DNA of 58,561 nucleotides from Gammaproteobacteria bacterium (lineage in GTDB: Bacteria > Pseudomonadota > Gammaproteobacteria > DSM-19610): the NCBI GenBank assembly GCA_026197075.1, contig JAPHQV010000011.1:1-58561 (forward strand). The letters run 5' to 3'. This document shows positions 16,456-24,368 of this stretch, piece after piece. The position numbers and the translations under genes are program-made. The notes under the pieces are model-generated. The model saw nothing but the letters and a program-made list of their open reading frames with translations, did not search any database and was not told the DNA's origin. How positions within the stretch are numbered: the stretch's first letter is position 1; every line of letters begins with the position of its first letter.

Positions 16456-17253
16456 ATGACCACACCCGACTACCCGGAACGCTTCGGCGGCATCGAACGC
16501 CTGTACGGCTCCGCCGCCGTCCCCCACCTGCGCGCCATGCACGTCTGCGTCATCGGCATCGGCGGGGTCGGGTCCTGGGCGGTGGAGGCCCTGGCCCGCA
16601 GTGGCATCGGCACCCTGACCCTCATCGACCATGACGAAGTCAGCCTGGGCAACGTCAACCGCCAGTTGCATGCCCTCAGTGATACCGTCGGGGAAAAAAA
16701 GATCCGGGTCATGGCGCAACGCATCGCCGCCATCAACCCACAGGGTGCCTGTCATGTGGTGGATGATTTCATCACCCGCGACAATTACCGTGAGCTGCTG
16801 TCCCCCGAACGGGGCTATGACTACGTCATCGATGCCATCGACAGCATCCAGTTCAAGGCCATGATCATCTACACCTGCAGGCGCAACAAGATACCCGTCA
16901 TCACCACCGGGGGTGCCGGCGGTCTCACCGATCCCACCATGATCCAGGTGCGCGATCTCAGCCGTACCTATAATGATCCCCTTGCGGCCAAGGTACGCGC
17001 CCGGCTGCGCGATGATTTCAACTTCAGTCGCAATGCCAGGAAGAGCTTCGGGGTGGAGTGTGTCTTCTCCGGCCAGCAGCAGCTCTACCCCCGGGGGGAC
17101 GGCAGCGTGGGCCACGACAAGCCCGGTATTCACGGCGTTCACCTGGACTGCCGTTTCGGCTACGGGTCGGCCAGCTTCGTCACCGGCAGCTTCGCCTTCG
17201 CCGCCGTATCACGGGTGATCCACAAGACCCTGAAGAAAAAAATGGCACCCTGA
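16456..17253 (+). CDS. tcdA: tRNA threonylcarbamoyladenosine dehydratase TcdA
   Basis: A 265-residue E1-like (ThiF/HesA superfamily) enzyme that cyclises t6A37 in tRNA, matching CsdL/TcdA length. The nucleotide-binding motif VIGIGGVGSWAVEAL is at about 32-46. DHDEVSLGNVNRQLHA follows, then DAIDSIQFKAMIIYTCRR, ITTGGAGGLTDPT, and VFSGQQQLYP near the C-terminal third. The ATG at 16456 (MTTPDYPERFGGIERLYG) is the family start; the in-frame extension to 16354 reads through the palindrome and is excluded. No AGGAG-like site is visible: the 17-bp direct repeat occupies that position. Confidence 0.93.
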   Translation: MTTPDYPERFGGIERLYGSAAVPHLRAMHVCVIGIGGVGSWAVEALARSGIGTLTLIDHDEVSLGNVNRQLHALSDTVGEKKIRVMAQRIAAINPQGACHVVDDFITRDNYRELLSPERGYDYVIDAIDSIQFKAMIIYTCRRNKIPVITTGGAGGLTDPTMIQVRDLSRTYNDPLAAKVRARLRDDFNFSRNARKSFGVECVFSGQQQLYPRGDGSVGHDKPGIHGVHLDCRFGYGSASFVTGSFAFAAVSRVIHKTLKKKMAP

Positions 17254-17345
17254 GCGGGCCTGTCCGCTGTCTGATTACAGCCAACGCCACGAAACACGCA
17301 GCACACGGAGATCGTGTACGCCAGCGTGTTGCCGTAATGTCCCGA

Positions 17346-17651
17346 CTATTTCCGCAGACCGAACAAGGCCTCCAGCTCCGCGCGTGCGACCTCGGCGGCG
17401 CGGTCATCGGGCGACTGGTAGGCGTCTGGCCGCAGCTGGAAATAGCCGCAGAAATTGGCGCGGGTCTTGTCCCGCACCTCCTCGGCGACGGGTTCGCGAC
17501 ACTGACTGGCCTTGCCGGTATCGAAAAACAGACATTGACGACAGACATGCAATTCCGCACGGCAGGCGTCACATTCCGCCAGCCGGCTCAGGGGTAAGGG
17601 CTGTGCCTCGATGGAGGCACCACATTTCCAGCAGACCGGTGATGATGTCAT
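17346..17651 (-). CDS. Cysteine-rich conserved hypothetical protein
   Basis: A 101-residue soluble protein with nine cysteines. Pairs are CWKC (7-10), CDAC (27-30) and CRQC (37-40), then single Cys at about 51 and 68 (SQCREP and NFCGYF). The arrangement suggests two small zinc sites. Proteins with this pattern and the ending EEVRDKTRANFCGYF are widespread in Proteobacteria but have no established role. GGAGG lies 7 nt before the ATG at 17651; a longer frame to 18128 is antisense to greB and is rejected. It is convergent with tcdA and divergent from greB. Confidence 0.8.
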   Translation of the reverse strand: MTSSPVCWKCGASIEAQPLPLSRLAECDACRAELHVCRQCLFFDTGKASQCREPVAEEVRDKTRANFCGYFQLRPDAYQSPDDRAAEVARAELEALFGLRK

Positions 17652-17759
17652 GGCATTTCCTCCCCGTGACCGATTGCCATTGTAGAACCAAAGCGCCTCT
17701 TGACCCAGCACCCTGGTACGGGTAGAAATCACCGCCAGTCCATCATCACGAGCCTGTAC

Positions 17760-18257
17760 ATGGGACGCTGGAAACCCGCACCGGAAAAATCCTCCCCGCA
17801 CATCACCGCCGCGGGCCTGGCGCGTCTGCAGCAGGAATCCCGCGACCTCTGGAAGCGTCGCGCCGGGGTCACCAAGGCCCTGACGGCGGCGGCGGCCGAG
17901 GGGGACCGCTCCGAAAATGCCGAGTACATCTATCGCAAAAAGGAACTGCGGGAGATCGACCGGCGCATCCGCTACCTGCAGAAGCGGATCCCCGACCTGA
18001 AGGTGGTGGACAGCCCGCCCTCCAACCCGGAGCAGATCTTCTTCGGCGCCTGGGTAACCCTGGAAAAGGACCACCGCGAGAAAGTGGTCTATCGCATCGT
18101 GGGCGCCGACGAATTCGACCCCCAGCAAGGCTATATCAGCCTGGACTCACCCCTGGCGCGTGCCCTGCTCAAGAAGACGCTGGACGACGAGGTCATGGTG
18201 GAGACACCGCTGGGCAGCAGTCATTACTGCGTGCTGGACGTGCGCTACGGTGAGTAA
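17760..18257 (+). CDS. greB: Transcription elongation factor GreB
   Basis: A 165-residue Gre factor that rescues backtracked RNA polymerase by stimulating transcript cleavage. The N-terminal coiled coil carries the acidic tip AAEGDRSENAEYIYRKKELREID, with the two invariant acidic residues in GDRSENAEY. The C-terminal FKBP-like domain (FGAWVTLEKD, then SPLARALLKK) is complete. The pattern YIYRKKELREIDRRIRYLQKR fits GreB rather than GreA. Start at the Met giving MGRWKPAPEKS; the ribosome site is weak. Confidence 0.93.
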   Translation: MGRWKPAPEKSSPHITAAGLARLQQESRDLWKRRAGVTKALTAAAAEGDRSENAEYIYRKKELREIDRRIRYLQKRIPDLKVVDSPPSNPEQIFFGAWVTLEKDHREKVVYRIVGADEFDPQQGYISLDSPLARALLKKTLDDEVMVETPLGSSHYCVLDVRYGE

Positions 18258-18269
18258 ACCGCGCCCAGG

Positions 18270-18854
18270 CTACTGATCACGCACTTCCTTGCGCAGGCGT
18301 TCCAGCTCGCTGGCGTAGTGCTCCGCATCGCCATAGGGCAGGAAGCGAAAGTAATAGGAATGGGGGGCCGCCGGGTTCCGGGCGTGCTTAATGGGACACC
18401 AGTACTGTTCGGTACGGGCTGCCACCTCGACCGCGTAGGCCAACACACCGTTTCCATAACCGCAATACAGGCAGTTCATGCGTTCGACAAGGTTGAGATA
18501 CTGCAGGTGATGTCGATCCACCACCACGTAGTCCGAGCGCCTGACACGCGGGATGCGGTATACCCGGAAGCAGATCGCCTGGTAGAGAGAGACGAACAGA
18601 TCGAGCAGCGTGAGGGGAAGGATCAGGCTGTAGATTACCGGTGCGGTAAGAATGGCCAGCAGTGAGGATTGGGCAAGGTAGCTGCGCAACCGCGTGGCCA
18701 TCTGCCGGTGACGACGTGCCACTTCCTGTTCGAAGGAAACCCGCCCCTGGCGGATGCTGTAACCGAATTCGCCGGCCTCGCGGCTGACCTCCTCCGTGAC
18801 CCGATCCTGCAGCTTGCGGATTTCTTCCAGCAGTCCCTCGAGTTTCGTCAGCAT
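18270..18854 (-). CDS. Conserved membrane-associated protein of unknown function
   Basis: A 194-residue protein in three parts: an N-terminal charged coiled coil (about 1-55), one or two hydrophobic helices near 62-95 (LLAILTAPVIYSLILPLTLLD), and a cytoplasmic C-terminal region containing NCLYCGYGNG and QYWCPIKHA, three conserved Cys that could hold a metal. It also has VDRHHLQYLN. I recall similar proteins across sulfur-oxidising and other Proteobacteria, none with a known role. It is convergent with greB, 12 bp apart. Confidence 0.75.
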   Translation of the reverse strand: MLTKLEGLLEEIRKLQDRVTEEVSREAGEFGYSIRQGRVSFEQEVARRHRQMATRLRSYLAQSSLLAILTAPVIYSLILPLTLLDLFVSLYQAICFRVYRIPRVRRSDYVVVDRHHLQYLNLVERMNCLYCGYGNGVLAYAVEVAARTEQYWCPIKHARNPAAPHSYYFRFLPYGDAEHYASELERLRKEVRDQ

Positions 18855-18984
18855 GGGGCGGGCTCGCTTGACCAGTGATGTGCAAGGGATCAGAGTACTT
18901 GAAATCGGAACAAAGAGGAATCAGGCTCCGGAGCAGCCAACATGCCTCCAAAGCCGGTCGGATGATTTTCCTGTAGGAGCGGCC

Positions 18985-20367
18985 CTAGCGTGCCTTCATG
19001 GACGGCCCGCACATGGCACGATATTCCCGCTCGAAGAAGAATTCCTTTTCGCCCAGCGCCGGCTTCAGTTCATCCAGCCAGGTGGCCTCGGGATCGAAAC
19101 GGGCAAAGAAAGGCCGTTGCACCCAATCGGGATTACGGGCCTGGATGAAACGCAACACGAACACCTTCTCACCCTGGATGTGGGTTACGCCCTGGATCTC
19201 CACCTTACCGGGACCGGCGCTCATGGACGGGCCACGGGCGGTGCGGCCCAGGCCGGATACCTGCTGCATGGCACCCTGGTACACCTCATGTGCCCGTGCC
19301 AGGGGTACTTCGAAATAACGCTTGGCACCGGTGTCCCGCTCCACGAACATGTAGTAAGGCACCAGGCCCAGGCTTACCTGGGTACGCCACATGCGCGCCC
19401 AGACAGCGGGATCGTCGTTGATATGCCGGATCAAGGGGGCCTGGGTGCGAATCACCACGCCCGTATCGCGCACCCGGCGCAGCGCCTCGCGCACCACCGG
19501 GGTCTCCATCTCGCGCCAATGATTGAAATGGGCCATGAGCGCCACATGTTTGCCGTTGGCCACCAGCTTCTCGAACAAGCGCAGCAGGTCATCGGCGTCG
19601 GGGTCGGTGACATAGCGTTGTGGCCAGAACGTCAGGGACTTGGTTCCGATACGAATGGTCTGTACATGCTCCAGCCCCGGCTTCAGCAGGGGTTCGAGAT
19701 AGGCCTGCAGGTGCTTGGTCTTCATGACCATGGGATCGCCGCCGGTTACCAGCAGGTCGCTGATGGCAGGATCCTGCCGCAGGTAGCGGTGCAGGCTTTC
19801 CGCCTCATTGGCGGCAAACCGCAATTCCTTGTCACCGACGAACTGCGCCCAGCGGAAGCAGAAGGTGCAATAGCTGTGGCACACCTGGCCCTGACTGGGA
19901 AAGAACAGCACCGTTTCCCGGTACTTGTGCTGCACGCCCGGCAGGGGCTCGCCATCGAGGTGCGGCACGTTCATTTCCTGTTGGCCGGCAGGGTGGGGAT
20001 TGAGGCCGGCCTGGATCTCACGGGCGATGGCACGCAGCTCGGTACGCTCGAGCCCGCGACGCAAGGCATCGGCCATGCGTGCGAAATCCGCCTCCTCGAG
20101 CATACCCTGCTGCGGGAAAGTCAGCTGGAAGAGAGGATCTTCCGGCACGCGTTCCCAATCGATGAGCTCATCGATCACGTACTGATTAACGCGGAAGGGC
20201 AGGACATTGGCCACCACCCGCATGGCGAAGCGCAGCTCTTCCGGCAGGCGCTTCAGGGCACCGATCTGGTCGAAGTGGCGTTCGGTGTAGACCTGAAAAC
20301 GCGTGTTTTCGGTATAAACCGGGTCGCGCTGTATGCGCCGCGCCTGGATGTCGATGGTTGGGGACAT
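18985..20367 (-). CDS. KamA-family radical SAM protein (lysine 2,3-aminomutase-like)
   Basis: A 460-residue PLP- and SAM-dependent enzyme. The radical SAM cluster motif CxxxCxxC is at C163, C167, C170 (CHSYCTFCFRW). VTGGDPMVM follows, and SAGPGKVEI near residue 385 carries the likely PLP lysine. It is longer than EpmB (about 340) and somewhat longer than clostridial lysine 2,3-aminomutase, with a 150-residue N-terminal region. Its substrate is therefore uncertain: free lysine, another amino acid, or a protein-linked lysine. GAGG lies about 6 nt before the ATG. The stop codon abuts a half copy of the GTAGGAGC repeat (18973-18984). No efp or N-acetyltransferase gene is adjacent. Confidence 0.85.
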   Translation of the reverse strand: MSPTIDIQARRIQRDPVYTENTRFQVYTERHFDQIGALKRLPEELRFAMRVVANVLPFRVNQYVIDELIDWERVPEDPLFQLTFPQQGMLEEADFARMADALRRGLERTELRAIAREIQAGLNPHPAGQQEMNVPHLDGEPLPGVQHKYRETVLFFPSQGQVCHSYCTFCFRWAQFVGDKELRFAANEAESLHRYLRQDPAISDLLVTGGDPMVMKTKHLQAYLEPLLKPGLEHVQTIRIGTKSLTFWPQRYVTDPDADDLLRLFEKLVANGKHVALMAHFNHWREMETPVVREALRRVRDTGVVIRTQAPLIRHINDDPAVWARMWRTQVSLGLVPYYMFVERDTGAKRYFEVPLARAHEVYQGAMQQVSGLGRTARGPSMSAGPGKVEIQGVTHIQGEKVFVLRFIQARNPDWVQRPFFARFDPEATWLDELKPALGEKEFFFEREYRAMCGPSMKAR

Positions 20368-20721
20368 AAATACCTCGTATTCCGAGGCCCGAACGGATGC
20401 AACCTGAAAAATGGGAAATCAGAGCATAGAGGCGAATGGATTTCGTCATTCCCGCACAGGCGGGAATGACGTTGGAAAAGCAAACGCCATTTGACTCTGA
20501 GACCTTATTCGTCTCGGACCGTATCTGAATCACCGCCAGGACTGTCAGCAACGTGACGCCGGGGCGACGGTTAACAGGTGATGCGGGCGTATTTCCCCGT
20601 CACCAACAAGAATGCCGCAAGGCGGCGAGAACCAGTGTTGTATCGATGCGTAAGGGTACGCGATTTCGCCCCATGGCTCAAATCACGGAGAAAATACGCT
20701 GAAAATCCTCAATTCCGCCGG
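20368..20721. other. 354-bp intergenic region between the chemosensory operon end and kamA-like gene
   Basis: Both neighbours are on the minus strand. It holds the kamA-like leader, the palindrome at 20444-20471, and a weak hairpin GCCGC-AAG-GCGGC (20614-20626) that on the minus strand is followed by ATTCTTGTT and could end the chemosensory operon. No gene is seen. Confidence 0.6.
20444..20471. repeat. Perfect palindrome CGTCATTCCCGC-ACAG-GCGGGAATGACG
   Basis: Two perfect 12-nt arms with a 4-nt loop. The arms equal the termini of the 127-bp elements at 52926 and 55848, so this may be a solo or collapsed copy. Confidence 0.85.
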
Positions 20722-21792
20722 CTACGCCTCGCAAACCTCCGGCTCGGCAAAGCGCGCACCAATGGCGAGAATTTCCGGAAGGGATGCCAGGAAGTGTTCC
20801 ACGATGCGTGGTTCGAAGTGACTGCCGCTCTGTTCCCGGATATAGGCTACCGCCTCTTCCACCGGCCAGGGCTTTTTATAGGGCCGCTCCGAGGTCAGGG
20901 CATCGAAGACATCGGCCAGCGCCACGATGCGCGCCGACAGGGGAATGGCCTCACCCGCCAGCCCATGGGGATAGCCGCTGCCATCCCATTTCTCATGATG
21001 ACTGAGGGCGATTTCCCGGGCACAGCGCAGCAACTCCGAATCATCACCCTCGAGAATATTGGCGCCGATGGTGGTGTGGGTCTTCATGATCTCCCATTCC
21101 TGCGCCGTCAGCTTGCCGGGCTTGAGCAGGATGCGGTCGGGAATCCCGATCTTGCCGATATCGTGCATGGGGCTGGCATGCAGCAACAATTCGCACTGTC
21201 CCTCGTCATAGCCCAGACGCCGCGCCAGCAGAACCGCACTGTGACTCATGCGCAGGATATGATTGCCGGTTTCGTTGTCACGGTACTCCGCGGCACGTCC
21301 CAGACGCTGCACCACTTGCAGGCGGGTATCACGCAATTCCGCCGTGCGCTCCCGCACCATGAGTTCCAGCATGCGTTTCTGGTCATGGGTCATACGATGG
21401 GCACGGTGGACCTCCAGCAGATTGCCCACCCGCACCAGCAGCTCGGGGCGATCGAAAGGCTTGGTAAGGAAATCCCGCGCACCACCATGGAGGGCGCGCA
21501 ACAGCTGTTCCCGGCCCGTCTGGGCCGTCAGCACCACGATGGGCGGCAGCAGCGGATCCCCCAGGGCGCGCAGCTGCTCCATGACCATGAAGCCATCCAG
21601 TCCGGGCATATTCAGATCGAGCAGGATGAGGTCCACGGGTGCCTGCTGGTAAGCATCCAAGACCCCGAGGGAATCCTGCACCAAAACCAGGTTGCGGTAG
21701 CCCTGCGCTCCCAGCATACGTTCCAGCAACTTGAGATTCACCGCCTCGTCGTCGACGATGAGAATACGGGCATTCTGTAGTGTATCGCTCAT
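20722..21792 (-). CDS. Response regulator with HD-GYP c-di-GMP phosphodiesterase domain
   Basis: A 356-residue REC-HD-GYP protein. The receiver (about 9-125) has acidic pocket DDE (14-16), phosphoacceptor D59 (LLDLNMP) and TKPFD. The HD-GYP domain carries HDIGKIGIPD, ALSHHEKWDGSGYP and ADVFDALTSERPY, all metal ligands and the GYP triad intact, so c-di-GMP hydrolysis to GMP is expected. The ATG overlaps the stop of the upstream hybrid kinase by 4 bases (ATGA). It is the last gene of the 16-gene chemosensory run, suggesting that c-di-GMP removal is an output of the kinases above it. Confidence 0.93.
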   Translation of the reverse strand: MSDTLQNARILIVDDEAVNLKLLERMLGAQGYRNLVLVQDSLGVLDAYQQAPVDLILLDLNMPGLDGFMVMEQLRALGDPLLPPIVVLTAQTGREQLLRALHGGARDFLTKPFDRPELLVRVGNLLEVHRAHRMTHDQKRMLELMVRERTAELRDTRLQVVQRLGRAAEYRDNETGNHILRMSHSAVLLARRLGYDEGQCELLLHASPMHDIGKIGIPDRILLKPGKLTAQEWEIMKTHTTIGANILEGDDSELLRCAREIALSHHEKWDGSGYPHGLAGEAIPLSARIVALADVFDALTSERPYKKPWPVEEAVAYIREQSGSHFEPRIVEHFLASLPEILAIGARFAEPEVCEA

Positions 21793-24368
21793 TGATCCAC
21801 CTCAGTTGTCCGGCACAGCCAACGATCCACCACGATATGGAGTCGCGCCACTTCTATGGGTTTTGTCAGGTAATCCACGAAACCCGCCTCCCGGCCCCGT
21901 TCGATATCACTTGGCATGGCATTGGCGGTGACGGCCACGACGGGGATGTCCCGGGTTTGGACATCGGCACGCAGCTGTCGCAGGGTCTCGAAGCCATCGA
22001 TACCGGGCAGACCGATATCGAGCAGAATCAGGTCGGGCTGATGCTCGCGGGCCAGCTCGATCCCCTGTTCGCCGGTGTGCGCCTCTAGCAGGGTCAGTCC
22101 GGCATTGCCGTCAAGAACCTTGCGCATCAGCCGCTGGTTGGCCGGGTTGTCCTCGATACACAGCAGGGTGCAGGTATGATCCGGGCTACACACCTGGGTG
22201 GGAACAGGTTCACAACCGCACGCCCCAGGAGTGGCAGCCACCACCCGTGGCAATTCGATCCAGAAGCGACTGCCCTTCCCTTCCGTACTGGAGGCACCGA
22301 CATGTCCCTCCATGGCCTCCACCAGGCGTTTGCTGAGGGCAAGGCCAATTCCCGCTCCTTCGGTGCCGGAATACACGCTTTCCAGCCGCTCGAAGGGCTG
22401 GAACAGGCGCGCCATGGCTTTGCTGGCGATCCCCATGCCACTGTCCCTGACCGTGATGCGCGCTACACCACCCTGTCGGGCCTCGCAGTCGACCCACACA
22501 CGTCCACCCTCGCGGTTGTACTTGATGGCATTGGACAGCAGGTTGAGCAGCACCTGGCGCAGGCGCCGTGGATCACCCTGCACTTGGCAGTCGCACGAAA
22601 CATTGCAGATCAATTCGATATTGCGCTGGACAGCGATCGAACGCATCGTGGCCAGGCAGTTCTCTACCATGGGTCCTAGCGATATGGGCTCGATATTCGC
22701 GCTCATTTTCCCCGCCTCGATACTGGACAGATCGAGCACATCGTTGATGAGATCGAGCAGATGGTGGCCGGCGTGCAGGATCTCCTGTACGCTCTGGGCC
22801 TGATCCTCGCTCAAGGCATCTTCCTGCAGCAGCTGCCCGAAACCGAGGATTGCATTCATGGGTGTGCGCAGTTCATGTGACATGCTGGACAGGAATTCTG
22901 ACTTGGCGCGCGAGGCGGCTTCGGCGGTCTCACGGGCTGCTATCAGTTCCGCTTCCGCTTGCTTGCGGGCACTGATATCCCGCACCACGCCCGTGAAGAG
23001 GTGCCGGTCACCGAGACGTGTCTCACTGATGGCAAGCTCGATGGGGAACATGCGACCATCCTTGCGAAGCCCCTGCTCCTCGCGGCCAATGCCGATGATG
23101 CGTGCCTCACCACCCTGTACGTACCGATCGATATATCCGTCGTGGGCCACGCGCGTGGACTCGGGCATCAACAGGCTGACATTTTTGCCGAGCACTTCGC
23201 CAGCGCGGTAACCGAAAATGGTTTCCGCGGCCGGATTGAACAGCTGGATACAGCCCCGATCATCGATGACCACGATGCCGTCCACAACCGTGGAAAACAC
23301 CGCCTGTTGCAGGGCCTCGGTGCGGTGCAGGTCGGCCTGCTGCCTGAGCAACTGGTCATCGGCCCGACGCAGCAGTCTGTACAGAAACAGCAGCAGCACG
23401 CCCAGCACCAGCACCCCGACCAGGCTGGCCATGAGGAGGGTGCGGTGAAATCCGGCCTGGACGTCGGTGATATCCAGCATCACGGCCAGATCTCCGGCCT
23501 CGCGTCCGGAGGCATCCAGCATCGGCACGAATGCCAGGCGCCAGTCCCGGTCTTCGTGGCGGGAAAGGTAGTCCGAGCGGTCCCCGGGATGGAGATTCGC
23601 CGCTAGCTGATCATGCTTCAACAACGGTTCCGGCAGGCTCTCCAGCGAGCTGTAGCTGAGCACCTTCTCGGGAAACAGGTCCCAGTCCGCCCTGGCCCCT
23701 GTCATGGCCCGACCCGTCTCCCAGCGCTTCCGATCCAGGAGGTCTTTCTTGATGGTAACGGCCACTTCCACGGCAGGATCGGCATGCAGTTCACGCAGGA
23801 TCTCGTCGATCCCGCGCCCCAGTTCCACGTACCCGATCAACACACCGTCCACGAATACCGGACGCACGACCCGCAGGATAAAAATCCCGAAGGTGCCGAT
23901 CTCGATACCACCCACGGTCTTCCCGGTACGCTCGGCCTCCAGGGTGGTGAAACGATCGATCCTTCCTCCCGTCTTGTCGGGGAACTGGACTCTCAGGATG
24001 TTGTAGCGTTCGGCATCCTGGAAATAGAAATGCGCGATCCCCCATTCCTGTTGCAGGGTCTCGAACAGGTCACGGCTGTATTCATGCAAACGCTCCCGGT
24101 CACGCGCCCGCAGTCCGGCACGCAACTCCTCGCTGGAGGTGATCATTTCCAGCAATGCATCCATGACGGCGATATCGCGATTCTGGATGGACTGCAGGCG
24201 AGCGGGGATCTCGTCGATACGCAGGGAGATGGCATCGTGCAGGCGCTGCTCCTGCTGTTGCCACAACAGGCCACCCACGGCCAGCATGAGCAGGCTCAGG
24301 GTGATCGACAGCGGCCAGAGCAGCCGCCTCAGGACCGGGGTCGCAATGGCAGAATCGGCATCACTCAT
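21789..24368 (-). CDS. Membrane hybrid histidine kinase (sensor-PAS-HisKA-HATPase-REC)
   Basis: An 859-residue inner-membrane kinase. TM1 is at about 15-37 (LLWPLSITLSLLMLAVGGLLW) and TM2 near 315-337, enclosing a large periplasmic sensor that resembles double-Cache/CHASE folds. A PAS domain follows (GYRAGEVLGKNVSLLMPES), then HisKA with SSMSHELRTPMNAILG, HATPase_c (NLLSNAIKYNREGG, GMGIASKAMARLF), and a C-terminal REC with LILLDIGLPGIDGF and TKPIE. The start at 24368 is set by an ATGA overlap with the preceding kinase gene; it overlaps the HD-GYP gene the same way. No HPt domain is present, so the target of its REC is unknown. Confidence 0.92.
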   Translation of the reverse strand: MSDADSAIATPVLRRLLWPLSITLSLLMLAVGGLLWQQQEQRLHDAISLRIDEIPARLQSIQNRDIAVMDALLEMITSSEELRAGLRARDRERLHEYSRDLFETLQQEWGIAHFYFQDAERYNILRVQFPDKTGGRIDRFTTLEAERTGKTVGGIEIGTFGIFILRVVRPVFVDGVLIGYVELGRGIDEILRELHADPAVEVAVTIKKDLLDRKRWETGRAMTGARADWDLFPEKVLSYSSLESLPEPLLKHDQLAANLHPGDRSDYLSRHEDRDWRLAFVPMLDASGREAGDLAVMLDITDVQAGFHRTLLMASLVGVLVLGVLLLFLYRLLRRADDQLLRQQADLHRTEALQQAVFSTVVDGIVVIDDRGCIQLFNPAAETIFGYRAGEVLGKNVSLLMPESTRVAHDGYIDRYVQGGEARIIGIGREEQGLRKDGRMFPIELAISETRLGDRHLFTGVVRDISARKQAEAELIAARETAEAASRAKSEFLSSMSHELRTPMNAILGFGQLLQEDALSEDQAQSVQEILHAGHHLLDLINDVLDLSSIEAGKMSANIEPISLGPMVENCLATMRSIAVQRNIELICNVSCDCQVQGDPRRLRQVLLNLLSNAIKYNREGGRVWVDCEARQGGVARITVRDSGMGIASKAMARLFQPFERLESVYSGTEGAGIGLALSKRLVEAMEGHVGASSTEGKGSRFWIELPRVVAATPGACGCEPVPTQVCSPDHTCTLLCIEDNPANQRLMRKVLDGNAGLTLLEAHTGEQGIELAREHQPDLILLDIGLPGIDGFETLRQLRADVQTRDIPVVAVTANAMPSDIERGREAGFVDYLTKPIEVARLHIVVDRWLCRTTEVDQ

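Noticed and set aside
18796..20469. 557-residue plus-strand open frame
   Set aside because: Antisense to the KamA-family gene, which has intact motifs; no ribosome site or recognisable domain.
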